Below are positions 20,345-31,021 of a stretch of 64,000 nucleotides of DNA, one piece after another. The notes beneath the pieces are model-generated. The model ran no database searches, had not been told where the DNA came from, and worked only from the letters and a program-made list of their open reading frames with translations. Source of the stretch: Ariolimax columbianus (taxonomy: Eukaryota; Mollusca; Gastropoda; Stylommatophora; Arionidae). How positions within the stretch are numbered: position 1 is the first letter of the stretch; each line of letters starts with the position of its first letter. A program made the position numbers and the translations under genes. Location: the NCBI GenBank assembly GCA_036924085.1, contig JAVGWX010000005.1, positions 36,983,983-37,047,982 on the forward strand. The letters are read 5' to 3'.

Positions 20345-20645
20345 CGATATGTGAATCACAAGCAACACTTACAGAACAAAATCAGCAGCATCGCAAAGGA
20401 CTACCGAATGGAGATAAATATAAAGAAGAAAAATGTTGAGATTATTGAAAGAGAAACACCAGAAACAAATTAGAAATAGAAGGCCAACATATCGAACAAG
20501 TGAACCAGTTTCTATATCTGGTGGGAGGAGAGGGGGGGGGGGGGGGTTACTGCAGTTGCCCGTTGCCAGAAAGATATAAGAGCTAGAGCTCCAATGACAA
20601 ACACAGCGTTCAGAGAGAAAACGAAAACTATAGCATTAAAAAAAA
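20345..20645 (+). mobile_element. RTE-like LINE thumb scrap, opposite strand
   Basis: Encodes NKISSIAKDYRMEINIKKK and EIEGQHIEQVNQFLYL, the post-YADD segment (K-x-x-x-x-x-Y-x-x-x-I-N-x-x-K and YLG-like) of an RTE-like LINE in plus orientation. It directly follows a minus-oriented copy, so two insertions meet here. A run of 16 G residues sits at about 20530-20547. Confidence 0.65.
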
Positions 20646-20702
20646 CTGGTTATATACAGACTCTGCAGTCTTCTAAACCAGTATAAAGACGTTAAGTTAA
20701 AT
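20645..20702 (+). mobile_element. CR1 3' tail
   Basis: Plus-oriented CR1 end: GGTTATATACAGACTCTGCA, TCTTCTAAACCAGTATAAAG and the terminal GTTAAGTTAAAT. Same sequence as the ends of the CR1 copies at 28229 and 45580. Confidence 0.8.
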
Positions 20703-20811
20703 AAAGTACAAATTTCGTTCACCCTAAACAAAAATTATAAGCGATTAAATCAGATATGTAACGCTGTATTGTTTGGAGACATGTGCTTGGAGCGTTTTCC
20801 TCTCTCTTCTT

Positions 20812-21410
20812 ACCTCACTCTGTTTCATTTTACTCTGTCCTACAATGACACTTTTGCACAACTTTCACACGTGCCCTCAGGGTGAGACCCTTCCATTGCA
20901 CTTTGGTTTGGCTGGCTTCTGAGCGCGCACAAACCTAGCATAGGTACATACAGACACACACATACATCCAAGCACTGGTTTATGCGTCTTAATATCGCCC
21001 AATTGACTACAGTCTGGGGTGGAAAAGCCGCGCCTCCGCCAGTAGAAACTAGTGAGGCTAGCACATAAAAAAAATTTTTAATTTAAAAGACATGTACTTG
21101 TGAATAACTATGGGGTCTCTTCTTTCCACACACTCTTGCTTCGTTTTACTCTATCCAAAATCACACTCTTGCACAACTGTCACACGCTGCCTTCAGGGTG
21201 AGGCCCTTCCATTGCACTTTGGATGGGCTGGCTTCTGAAAGCGCACAAACCTAGTATAGTACATACAAAGTACATACAGACGCACACATGCATCCAAGCA
21301 CTGATTTGTGTGTCTTAATATCACCCAATTGACTACAGTCTGTGGTGGATTAGGTAGAAACTAGTGAGGCAAACACATTAAAATTTTAAAAAATAAAAAA
21401 AGACGCGTAC
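20812..21410. repeat. Two tandem copies of a roughly 300-bp unit
   Basis: Unit 1 (about 20812-21095) and unit 2 (about 21118-21410) share, in order, TTTTACTCTxTCC, TTGCACAACT, CAGGGTGAGxCCCTTCCATT, GGCTGGCTTCTGA, GCGCACAAACCTAG, CATCCAAGCACTG, CCCAATTGACTACAGTCTG and TAGAAACTAGTGAGGC. The units are about 85 percent alike by eye. No coding content or terminal repeats recognised. Confidence 0.85.
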
Positions 21411-21740
21411 TTTGAACAAGAGAGAGGAAAAATCTGCTGAAGACAGTAGCCGATTAAACAAAAACATCCTGACATTGATAAGGAGTCGAGAATTGTGGTA
21501 ACTTAATCATAATCTGAGACACGCTGGACCAATACAATACGTCCTTGCGGATTAAAACAAAAACGGTACAGAAAAGGCAGAGGGTGACCAAGGAATACCT
21601 TCATCGCACAGGCTTGCCAGGAAGTGAAATTAAAATCTTACGCAAAATCTCAAAAGAGCATCAAATGACAGCCGACATTAGAGTGACATGTTAAAATCTT
21701 CAAATTAGTCCGAAGAATGAATATCTCTAGACGACCACGA
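21411..21740. other. No recognised feature
   Basis: AT-rich DNA. A weak RTE-like C-terminal signal on the plus strand (about 21480-21700) is too degraded to call. Confidence 0.35.
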
Positions 21741-21744
21741 CGAA

Positions 21745-22110
21745 TTGTTGGTTGGTTGGTTGCTAATGTCCACAATGAGTTGATAACCCTTTTGTGCGCC
21801 CTGAAAAGGACGGAACTTGGGGCAGAATGTAGTAGCTTTCCTGACACCCCGAGCGTGCTGAAGAAGTGAACCGGGGTCCTCCAGGAAGGTGGTTGTGCAA
21901 TGCTTCGCTTCATCTGCGTGTCACTCACTACTACGGGGATCACATCGAACCTCACCTTGTTAGCCAGACTGTTGTCCTGGACAACAGCCCGTTTCCAGGA
22001 CGATCAATGAGGAGGTCAGCTGAGGGTCTTGGCCAGTATATTTCATCTGGCCCTGGCTAATATTGTTTGATCAGTGTGTTTTGTTTGACCAGACGTTAGC
22101 CTCATCGTCC
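21745..22110 (+). mobile_element. Repeat family X copy
   Basis: Starts with GTTGGTTGGTTGCTAATG, then CACAATGAGTTGATAACCCT, GGTCCTCCAGGAAG, TTCGCTTCATCTGCGTGTCA, and ends GTTTGACCAGACGTTAGCC. Full length, diverged. Confidence 0.8.
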
Positions 22111-22209
22111 TAAGTCATGTGACCAATAGATAGACTAGAATATTTTATAGAAAGAAATACTATTTTTATATCTCCATTTCACGTCTCACTTCCTATCACG
22201 GCTATACCT

Positions 22210-22227
22210 CAACCCCCCCCCCCCCCC
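22210..22227. repeat. Poly(C) run
   Basis: About 18 consecutive C residues. Length should be treated with caution because such runs are error prone. Confidence 0.8.
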
Positions 22228-22269
22228 CATACTTATACTTCTGGTACATATTAACTTGTTTGGATAATG

Positions 22270-22485
22270 GTTGACCAATGTCTTTTCATGGCAATGGCAC
22301 GGGATTCAATTCCTGTTACCGTAAGCTCATGTCAACCCAGTTGCATATGGATAACTTGCTTACTGTTAGGAAAGGAACGGTTGTGAGGACCCCACAATCT
22401 GTGGCCTCGTACAATGAAAGTTCTAACACTTGATACTCGACAGCAGTGCCTGCTATGGTACTACCTCTACTTTACCTAACATATT
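22270..22485 (+). mobile_element. SINE family Z copy (tRNA-like head)
   Basis: A degenerate pol III B box (GGGATTCAATTCCTG) is followed by a tail shared with 30410-30525 and 61390-61525: AGGAAxGGAACxG, TGTGGCxTxGTACAATGAA, ACACTTxATxCxCGACAGCA, TGxCTGCTATGG, ending TACCTCTACTTTACC. Confidence 0.65.
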
Positions 22486-22601
22486 ATTTTTTAAATACAC
22501 CTGTTAACAACTATCTGTGCATTAAAAATACTATTACAATACACCTATACAAACCAAAAGGTGATACACATGGTATAAACATAAATCCCAAACAACAACA
22601 T

Positions 22602-23310
22602 GTGTTCAAATGAAATCTGACCAAACTGCAATAAGTGAACATCCGTACAATGTGCATGCTGATGTCACTTCTGGTGAAAACAGCACATACCAACCGTCAA
22701 GTTTGCACAATTTCATTATCCTCGACTCATAGCTTTCTCAGAAGACCGTTGAAAACATAGCGGGTGTGATACGAAATCCGTCCAGAGTTGATCATCGAGC
22801 GGTGATTCGGTTTCTAACAGTTGAAGGATGTCGACCAGTTGACATTCATCGCAGAATGCAGGCAGTGTATAGTGAAAAAAAATGTGTTGAAGAACCAGAC
22901 AATGATGTTAAAAGAAGAACGTGAGATACCACAACAATATGCTCCTGACCTGGTCTCGGAAGATCTTTCGTTAACTCACGTCCTTCTTTAAACATTGTTG
23001 TCCAGTTCTTCGCCGTTGTCTTTGACACACTTTTGTCACCATACACTGCCTGCATTCTGCGATGAATGTCAACTGGTCGACATCCTTCAGCGGTTAGAAA
23101 CCGAATCACTGCTCGCTGATCAACTCTGGACGGATTCTGTATCACACCCTCCATGTTTACAATGGTCTGCTGAGGAAACTATAAGCCTTTGGATAATGAA
23201 TTTTTGCAAACTTGACAGTTGGTATGTGCTGTTTACACAATAAGTGATGTAATCATGCGCATCGTACGTGTGTTCACTTGTTGCAGTTTGATCCGGTTTC
23301 ATTTGAACCC
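22602..23310. mobile_element. Fold-back (inverted-dimer) mariner fragment
   Basis: Left arm 22602-22924 and right arm 22975-23310 are reverse complements of one another (roughly 85 percent by eye), separated by about 50 bp. Both arms contain the 5' part of a mariner-type transposase reading inward. As RNA the unit would fold into a hairpin of about 325 bp. A third, single copy lies at 51215-51545. Confidence 0.85.
22846..23154 (-). pseudogene. mariner transposase N-terminal helix-turn-helix
   Basis: The right arm encodes MEGVIQNPSRVDQRAVIRFL, then TAEGCRPVDIHRRMQAVYGD and KNWTTMFKEGRELTKDLPRP. This matches the first DNA-binding helix-turn-helix (HTH_48 type) of mariner/Mos1/SETMAR-like transposases and the start of the R-x-G-R-x-x-x-x-D...R-x-G-R-P linker. 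After that the sequence turns back on itself at the fold-back loop, so the second HTH and the DDD catalytic domain are absent. Confidence 0.85.
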
Positions 23311-23319
23311 GCCTCGTAC

Positions 23320-24060
23320 ATAGGAATGTTCTCGTAATATCATCATTTACCAGATATGGAAAACTATGATAGTAACTAGATATCTCGTTCTTCTTAGAAT
23401 GGCCATTGACTGGCAAAGCGGTCAATAACCAACCCATCTGATGACGTCGTTAAGGACAAGCAACATACTCTCTACACTTCATTTGACTTGATTCCATCTT
23501 TTCACGGTGTCCTAGCTCTGGCTAATGGCATCCATTTCGACTTCCATGGTTCTTTGTAAAGTTGTCACTGTTGGCTCCATAACATGGCGGCGCTGGTGTT
23601 GGTGACACGCCTTTTTTAAGACACTGTCAACCAAATTCCAACATTGACCTGTTATAATGACGTACATACCTTCCTGGATGTTCCCGTTGTTTCTGTTCAC
23701 GTTAATGTGATTGCTCAATTACAAATCCTAAAAGAGCATAGTGGATAGAAGGCTGCTTGTGTTTATGTATTTCGGAATGGACAATCAAGTGAAAGTATTC
23801 ATTCTGAAACATGATTGCAAAGTTCTAAGAGTTACAAAACGTGAGTTGCATATGAGCACCTGAAGTTTAGGATGATCCTGCCCTGAGAAATAATTTGAGC
23901 TAAAACAAACAGATCATTTTTATCCTTGCGAAACTAAAAGTTTTAGTCTCTCCAGTCTTGAGGCGAAAAAAACAGATCTCTCCCTGCAAGGCAATGGTGT
24001 GGCTATCATCATTATGTTGATTCGATTCTCTTCCGACAACTTAAATAGCTCTAGGTGTTA
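23320..24060. other. No recognised gene or repeat
   Basis: A minus frame of 68 codons at 23512-23718 has no family signature. I see nothing else to support. Confidence 0.4.
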
Positions 24061-24061
24061 C

Positions 24062-24405
24062 ATAGTTGTTGTTTAATGCCCAAAATGAGTAAGTGTACTT
24101 TTTTGTGCGCTCTGATAATGACATTTAGTGGCGGGTTGCAGTAGCTTTCCTCACATCCCGAGCATGCTGATGAAGGTAGACCGGGGTCCTCCAGGCGGTT
24201 GTGCTATGCGTGGTTTCATCTGCGTAGTGCTCACTACTACGGGGAATCACATTGATTCACATCTCTTCAGACAGGCTGCCTTGAAAACAGCCTGTTTACA
24301 AGGAACGCTACTTTGAAGAGAGATTATGGTCTTGGTCAGTGTATTGTGCCTAACCCTGACGCGACGTTCTGGTAAGTATGTTGTGCCTGACCAGACGTTA
24401 GTCTC
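24062..24405 (+). mobile_element. Repeat family X copy
   Basis: GTTGTTGTTTAATGCCCAAA start, CCTCACATCCCGAGCATGCT, GGTCCTCCAGGCGGTTGTGC, end TGCCTGACCAGACGTTAGTC. Full-length-like. Its internal frame (24128-24316) encodes SSFPHIPSMLMKVDRGPPGG. Confidence 0.82.
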
Positions 24406-24449
24406 AATTCCCTGAGTCACCTAATATAACTATTCAAATACTGGTTAGA

Positions 24450-25760
24450 CCGGGTATGTTCTCTCCCCTTGCTTGTTTAATGTAAACACAGAACACGTGT
24501 TCAGAAACACAGATGACATGTCTGGATTGAATATAGGAGGACGTAGTATCAATAGCTCAAGGTGACCAGAAGCGGTTGAGCAGGACTCGGGCCATAATTT
24601 TGTCCGCAATTGACAGCAAAGAGATGTCAGTTCTTGTAGAAGGAAAGGACTATCTGCTTGACAAATCTCAGCATGGAGGGAATCTGATCTGATATCTTGT
24701 CAGTCAATAGAAGAGACATAGTACTGGTGATGGAGAGGTCATGAAAGGCACAGAGGATCAGCAATAATTGGCAATTACTGATGCACTAAGATGGCGATAA
24801 CTTTTTGTGTACTCTGCAATATAGAGCAGATAATTAACTCTTTGGTTTGTCATCGCTGAATAAACTTTCAACAACTGTTCCGCCATAATTTTATTTAAAT
24901 TCTTTATTTTTTCTCTTAACGTTACAGTGCATTTTCTCTATACTAACTGCTGTTAAATACACACATTTTCTTACTTATTCCCCATTCACACCCATTCCAG
25001 TGATCTAGCCTTTTCTGTCTGTGACAATGGTATTTTAATATATGCTGCTTAGGAATTGTTACATCTGGGAAGTGTGTCCTGTAATAATTTAATGTAATTC
25101 TGTTTTGCAAATTCAATCTGTTTGAGCCAAGTCCTGATGGATTGGTTTACTGTGTGATGTGCTGCTGTGAATGTTTTCATAGTCTTGTGATGTTTCTTTC
25201 CTATATTTGACAATTTTGTGTAATATAATTGGCTGTCCTGCTGTTTTCAGTTCAGATCAGGTTCCATCTCCACAGCGAAGGTCAGCTGCAATGGATCTCT
25301 AATGTTCTCTATCTTTTGCCTTGATATGCCAGGCTTGTCCCTGTCCATCGATAGATGTTATCTTCTCACTTATAGTGTTCTGGCATGTTTGCACTCCACA
25401 TTTCCCATCCACTACTATTTTCAGCAAGGTGTTATCTCTTTTATGTGACCAACATATCTGAACTGTTGGACTCACTGATTTCATTCATCAATTCTCTTTG
25501 CACTCCTAGTTTCTCACAGACTTTCTTATTTTTCTTTTCCTTCCTGGAGATACACCTGATTCCTCTATACATCTACATTTCAAAAGCATCAATTCTTTTC
25601 TCCAATCATGTATTCATTGTCTATGTTTCTAAATCACACAGTAAAGACAAGTATACACAACAGCTGATCACTCATTTTTAATTTGTGAGAGACTTTCTTT
25701 CATTTTGGTGAAAATATTTTTAGCTATCCTTATTCTCTTCCTAACAGAAATGTTGCTCTG
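24450..25760. mobile_element. LINE debris, mixed orientation
   Basis: 24480-24560 (plus) reads TDDMSGLNIGGRSIN, like the segment just before YADD of an RT. From about 25760 down to 24890 the minus strand resembles the C-terminal end of an RTE-like LINE: SAKRIDE, FRYVGHIKEI (like the YxGHIxR motif), then KHARTL and ISRQKIENIRDPLQLTFAVE. Frames are broken throughout. The assignment of the minus part is tentative. Confidence 0.55.
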
Positions 25761-25976
25761 TGGGATAATGTTACACATATCATAACCAGCATAGAATTGT
25801 AATTGTAACCATATTACAAAGAAACAGTACAAACACACCATTGTTAACTAACAACTAATGTAAGTAGACGTCAGGAAAAATTGCACTCGACACATGCTTA
25901 GAGAAGAAGTAGAAAGACTCGTGACAGACAAAGGGAAAGATCTGTTTATTTCAACATTTACCAAAATTCTTGTTCG

Positions 25977-26735
25977 TAATTACAAGCTTAGCATGAGAAA
26001 GATAAGGTCATTAGTAGCACTAGATTTAAAGTTACAAGCTTAGCATGAGAAAGATAAGGTCATTAGTAGCGCTAGATTTAAAGTTACAAGCTTTGCATGA
26101 GAAAGATAAGGTCATTAGTAGCACTAGATTTAAAGTTACAAGCTTAGCATGAGAAAGATAAGGTCATTAGTAGCACTAGATTTAAAGTTACAAGCTTAGC
26201 ATGAGAAAGATAAGGTCATTAGTAGCAATAATTATAGTTACAAGCTTAGCATGAGAAAACCAAGGTCATTAGTAGCAATAGTTTTAGATGCAAGCTTAGC
26301 ATGAGAAAGATAAGGTCATTAGTAGCACTAGTTATAGTTACAAGCTTAGCATGAGAAAAACAAGGTCATTAGTAGAACTAGTTTTCTAGTTGAAAGCTGA
26401 ACATGAGCAAGACAAGGTCTTTAGTAATACTATCTTTATACAAGGCCAATAGTAACATTAGTTTTATAGTTGCAAGTTGGGCATGAGAAAGGCAAGGCCA
26501 ATAGTAACATTAGTTTTATAGTTGCAAGTTGGGCATGAGAAAGGCAAGGACAATAGTAATAACAGTTTTATAGTTGCAAGTTGGGCATGAGAAAGGCAAG
26601 GACAATAGTAATAACAGTTTTATAGTTGCAAGTTGGGCATGAGAAAGGCAAGGACAATAGTAATAACAGTTTTATAGTTGCAAGTTGGGCATGAGAAAGG
26701 CAAGGACAATAGTAATAACAGTTTTATAGCAAAAA
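25977..26735. repeat. 52-bp minisatellite, about 14 units, two subtypes
   Basis: The first block (25977 to about 26400) repeats TTACAAGCTTAGCATGAGAA with ATAAGGTCATTAGTAGCACT. The second block (about 26455-26735) repeats GTTGCAAGTTGGGCATGAGA with GGCAAGGACAATAGTAATAA. Both have a 52-bp period. Units are near identical inside a block and differ between blocks, with a divergent transition at 26390-26460. Not coding. Confidence 0.93.
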
Positions 26736-27065
26736 GAACAGTAAAGATGGCAACGCAACTGTCTAAGGTCTTCATTGCTCTGCTGATTTCTTTCATTATA
26801 GATGCCGCCAGATCATGGATTTGCCGGAAATTCACACTAGTGTTCACGGAAGCGTGTTTTTGTTTTCCATTTGGACTGGTTAATTCATTCATCTTGCGTG
26901 TTTTCTTCCGTTCGATTATCCTGGAATGGACATCGGCTATATGAATAGCACTATGATTAAACATGTGTCATATTTCACGGTCTAGTTCACACTGCTGAAT
27001 TTCACGAGATTGGTGCCCTTCGCCCTAACTGCAAACAGTGTCAGCTTTGTTGTATGAAATTTAAA
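26736..27065 (-). mobile_element. Repeat family Y, partial copy
   Basis: Shares about 320 bp with 39775-40085 (same strand) and 55330-55570 (opposite strand). The minus reading contains NHSAIHIADVHSRIIERKK and NELTSPNGKQK, seen also in the 55 kb copy as AVQIADVQTRIIGRKK and NELTSPNGKQ. Family unknown. The minisatellite abuts its edge. Confidence 0.65.
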
Positions 27066-27379
27066 CACAGCTATAATGAACTGCCGCCTAGAAAGAGATG
27101 GGCTCCTTCAGGTGTGTATTGGCCCAAGATATGCCATTGTTGTATGGCTGGAGCTGGTAAGACAAACTGCAATAATGGTGCCTCAACGACCTTCTAGGTT
27201 ATGGGACATGATGATGATGCTCTTCCATTTCAAAACTCCCATTTGCATTTTATTATATTTTCAAGATAGGAAAAGCTAACAGGCCTCTACATCTCAAACA
27301 AAATTCCAATGCACATAGCCACCAGAACATCATTCAAAGAGTTGATCTGGCTGCCACCTCTATGAATGCCCTACATCTG

Positions 27380-27775
27380 CATCGATTATAAAACCAGTAG
27401 AGGCTTTCACTGAAAATCAAGCTATGCATTTACATAACCTGCGTTGTCCCCATCCTGATGAACGGTTTCGAAGCCTGGAATATTCTGCAGGGTAATGAAA
27501 CTTGCACTGAAGCCTTCCACATGCACAGCCAGAAGAAAATTCTTATGATCCACTGGTATGACCAGGTCTCAAATGACAAAATCACTCGACAGACAGGCCT
27601 TAAGATCACACTCATCATGCTAAAGATTCATTGTCCGGCCCAATTTGGACATGTGTCACACCTTGCAGATGATGTTCCCACCCACCAGTTCTTAAAACAG
27701 ACCATGACCATCCAGAATGAGAAGCAACCCTCATCACCTAAAGAGCTACCTACCCCTAGAAGCTATTGATCTAGT
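27380..27775 (+). pseudogene. LINE ORF2 C-terminal fragment
   Basis: The frame 27458-27769 encodes MNGFEAWNILQGNETCTEAF, HMHSQKKILMIHWYDQVSND, then CPAQFGHVSHLADDVPTHQF. This follows the L-Y-G-x-E-x-W...F-H-x-x-C-x-R-x-I-L-x-I-x-W...L-F-G-H-V-x-R-x-x-D pattern typical of LINE C-termini. The upstream part is broken. Confidence 0.8.
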
Positions 27776-27789
27776 ATTTGACAGTCCTT

Positions 27790-28225
27790 TTTTGTACTTA
27801 GTGAAGGTTTCTAGTTTACTTTGGTAATTATCATAGTTTTTGTTTTCTCTGTGTTAATGTCCAATCACTACACCTGACTTCTATTCTTTACTTGAATCAC
27901 TAATTCCTGTAGTTCTTGTTTACTTTCTGCCAGCAAAACTGTTATACTCCATTTCAAACATCTATACACAGTGAGTAAATCATGCCAGATCTTATGATGA
28001 CAGTTAGCACCTAGTATAGGCAACTGAGTATTATTGTGCCCTTTTCATTTATACCTTTGTTTTCACAACATGTAATTAGTTTCTCATGTTGGATTTTATC
28101 AAAGGCCTTTTTATAGTCTAAAAGGCACATATAAATAGTTCTTCTCTACTTCTATAATTTATTCTGCTATAGAGTGAAACAGAATATTGCTTCTTTTGTT
28201 TCGCTGGTCCACCTAAATCCAAATT
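27790..28225 (-). pseudogene. RTE-like LINE RT fragment
   Basis: Minus strand reads QFGFRWTSETKEAIF, then YMCLLDYKKAFDKIQHEKLI, the RT block with the first catalytic Asp (x-x-D-Y-K-K-A-F-D). It ends at 28225 against the CR1 tail, which suggests CR1 inserted next to or into this older piece. Confidence 0.72.
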
Positions 28226-28228
28226 GTT

Positions 28229-29440
28229 CTTAACTTAACTTAACGTCTTTATACTGGTTTAGAAGACCTTGCAGAGTCTGTATACAACCAGTTACATTTA
28301 CATCACCTTGCTCCAAAAGCTATGCGCATCCAGTCTATTCTTAAATGCATTAACTGTCCCTGCCTCCACTACCTCCCCTGGCAATGCATTCCAAGCAGAC
28401 ACCACTCTCTTTCTAAAAAAATATTTCCTAATATCTAACCTGGACCTCTCTTTAGTCAGCTTGTAGCTATGCCGTCGTGTTATTGTAGGTGGCTGTATTT
28501 TAAAAAAACTTGTTATAGTCTAATTTATCGATTCCTCTGATCATCTTATAAACCTGTATTAAGTCACCACGAATTCTTCTCTCTTCGAGACACTGTAGGC
28601 CGGTTTTTCTGAGTCGTTCCTCATAACTGTAATTCTGGAATCCCACTATCATCTTTGTCGCTTTTTTTTGTATTCTTTCTAGCATGTTTATGTCCCCTCT
28701 ATGATAAGGACTCCACACCTGTACACAGTACTCCAATCTAGGTCTAACTAAAGCTTTATACAGTTTGACGATCACTTCCTTGCTCCTATGTTTAATATTT
28801 CTTTTTATCATACCTAACATTGCATTTGCCTTTTTCACTGCTACCTTAACTTGCTTACTCACCATTCCTGTATGATCTATTATAACCCCTAGGTCCCTTT
28901 CCTTATCTATCTTTCTAATATTGTTTTCTCCCATTCTGTAATTATGTTCCATATTGGATCTACCCATGTAGATGACTGTACATTTATCTACATTAAACTC
29001 CATTTGCCAGCTTACAGACCATTCTCGAATTTTATCTAAATCCGACATAAATATATCCACTTCCGCTTTAGATGAGACACTACTACATAGTTTTGTGTCA
29101 TCAGCAAATTTTGCAATCATGGATCCCATATCAATGTCCAAATCATTTATATATATCAAGAACAAAATTGGTCCCAAAACCGAGCCCTGTGGCACACCAC
29201 TTTTCACTTCACACCACTCAGAGTACTCCTTATTTATGCCCACCCTCTGCCTTCTTCCCGTTAACCAATTTTCAATCCATTTGGCAACTTCCCCTTGAAC
29301 TTCATTGTAGACTCTACATCTCTCCTGTATCCTTTTAAGCAGTATCTTAATGGTTTGGCTCACACATTTCATTGTTTTAAAATCTGAACATTCAGGGGCA
29401 CAAGATTTCTTGGGTAGCGTTATAAAGACGAATGTCAAGT
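28229..29440 (-). mobile_element. CR1 LINE, 5'-truncated
   Basis: Minus-strand CR1 element. The large ORF2 frame at 28500-29438 is followed by a 3' part that ends in the CR1-style short repeat, read on the minus strand as GTTAAGTTAAGTTAA at 28243-28229. The 5' side is truncated at about 29440. It lies downstream (3') of zinc-finger gene 2. Confidence 0.9.
28500..29438 (-). pseudogene. CR1 reverse transcriptase and C-terminus
   Basis: A 312-residue frame, the longest in the window. It contains AKWIENWLTGRRQRVGINKE, VKSGVPQGSVLGPILFLIYI (the CR1-typical G-V-P-Q-G-S-V-L-G-P-x-L-F), MIAKFADDTKLCS (F-A-D-D catalytic pair), DLGVIIDHTGMVSKQVK, and LVRPRLEYCVQVWSPYHRGD. The palm catalytic pair and the C-terminus are intact, but the endonuclease and the start are missing. 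Probably a dead 5'-truncated copy, though little decayed. Confidence 0.93.
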
Positions 29441-29454
29441 CGCTCGGTAAAGAA

Positions 29455-30025
29455 CCTGTATTAATAATAACAACAGCTTTCCATCATTGTCGATGAGGAC
29501 CACCGACATCATCCTTGTCACAGATTCCCCTGTTGGGTGTGGGTGCGCATGTGGCTGAACAGGCCAATGCAGGTATGAAAACATCTGCTACATAGCAGGC
29601 ACACGAGGTTTGTAGAAGGTGATGGTGTTCCCGCTGTTCGGGATTTCCGGGTCTCGCGTCTGCTCTGGGCTTTCACAACACGGTCGTCTTCGCCGGTAGC
29701 TACACCCGATTTGACTGCGTTTCTCCAGTCAGATCTGTTTTGCGCAAGACATTCCCAGGTGTCGATGTCTATCTGGCAACTTTTCAGTGAGTCCTTCAGA
29801 CCGTCTTTAAAAAGTTTCTTTGGGCGCCCTCCCTCTCTCAGCTCGCCATAGAGAAGCTTCTTTGGGAGCCGCTCGTCTGACATACGGACGAGGTATCCGG
29901 CCCATCCTAGTCGTGCTTTTTCTAACAGGGCATGGATGCTGGGCATACCAGTGACACGATCTTGCCATTGGATGTGGAATATTCGCCTCAGGCAACCTGT
30001 GTGGAAGTGGTTTAACCTCCTTGCA
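29455..30025 (-). mobile_element. 5'-truncated LINE tail with C-terminal C2H2 finger
   Basis: Minus-strand LINE tail. ORF2 C-terminus at 29518-29946, then a 3' end reading GGTGGTCCTCATCGACAATG and a TTATTATTAA-like tail near 29456-29470. Other copies of the same family: 39298-39515 (minus), 45785-48260 (plus) and 55900-56880 (plus). Confidence 0.82.
29518..29946 (-). pseudogene. LINE ORF2 C-terminus carrying a C2H2 zinc finger
   Basis: A 142-residue frame: LEKARLGWAGYLVRMSDERL (W-x-G-x-x-x-R-M motif), KKLFKDGLKDSLKSCQIDID, WECLAQNRSDWRNAVKSG, then near the end CLLCSRCFHTCIGLFSHMRT plus H. The last stretch has the exact spacing C-x2-C-x12-H-x3-H of a classical zinc finger with the IGLFSHxRTH pattern. 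It is one of four copies in the window, three of which still show the finger at least in part. Confidence 0.85.
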
Positions 30026-30405
30026 TGTCCAGAACCTGTATTACAGATGTCATTACACAGTTTCAGTTATTTTATCTACATGGAATTCCTCAAAAGCTCC
30101 TATCATTTCAGATACATATCCCTTTCCCCTCCTTTATCCTGCTTGATATATCTCTCTCATCATATATGATGTCTCCATTATTGCTCCATAATGCATCGTC
30201 CTCCGCGAGCTAAGCCTTCTGTCTTGTTTGAAAGATGTTTATTTATGCATACATAGCTCTCTTACTGTGTGTCGTTCCAATGTCTCCTATTTCCTTGTAT
30301 TTTGATTACCTCAACAATTATTTTACATTTCAACACACCCTTCACTGCATTGTTCAGTATTCTATATTCTTGAACGTTTGTTTGCTTTATTTCAATTTGC
30401 TTAAA
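30026..30405. other. No recognised feature
   Basis: AT-rich DNA between the LINE tail and the SINE Z scrap. No motif seen. Confidence 0.4.
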
Positions 30406-30407
30406 AT

Positions 30408-30525
30408 ACCAGGAAGGGAACTGGCCATCCCACCTCACAAAGCTGTGGCATTGTACAATGAAGGCTCAAGCACTTCATCTCCGACAGCACTGTCTGCTAT
30501 GGGAATACCTTTACCTTTACATATT
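30408..30525 (+). mobile_element. SINE family Z tail
   Basis: AGGAAGGGAACTGGCCATCC, CTGTGGCATTGTACAATGAA, CATCTCCGACAGCACTGTCT, GCTATGGGAATACCTTTACC. Same tail as 22370-22485 and 61410-61525, without a visible tRNA-like head here. Confidence 0.7.
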
Positions 30526-31008
30526 GTGTGTGTGTGCTGTGTCAAACAAATTACTACAGAAGTGGCAAGGTTTGTTTGTCTTTAATACACAAAATTAAGT
30601 ACTATATAATGTGCGCAGCTGACGAAATTAGAAAACTCTTCACCACAAATATCACATTTGTAAGAGTTCTCTCTTGTATGAACACCTTTGTGATATTGTA
30701 TTTATCTTTTCTGAGAAAAAGAAGCACCATAAACATCACACTGGTAAAGTTATTCCCCTGCATATTTTTGTTTATGATTTGTTAATGCTCCACTGCAAGA
30801 AAATTCAATTCCATAAACATCACACTAGTAAGGTTTATTTCCTAAGTGTTTTCTTTTTGTACTTTGCAAGTTTTTTTGTGGAGAAAATTCAAAATCACAA
30901 TGATTACACTTGTAAGGTTTTTCTTCTGTATGTATTATTTTGTGTATGTAAGATATTGTTTTTGAAAACATTCTAAACCACAATCATCACACTTGTAATA
31001 TATTCGTT

Positions 31009-31021
31009 TATGATATTTTAT
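31009..31021. repeat. Left target-site duplication of family X copy
   Basis: TATGATATTTTAT, repeated exactly at 31374-31386. It duplicates part of a fossil finger. Confidence 0.92.

Noticed and set aside
20528..20547. Poly(G) run as a regulatory quadruplex
   Set aside because: A single uninterrupted run with no neighbouring G tracts, and prone to sequencing error. The same applies to poly(C) at 22210.
25977..26735. CRISPR-like array
   Set aside because: The 52-bp units are contiguous with no unique spacers, and the genome is clearly eukaryotic. It is a minisatellite.
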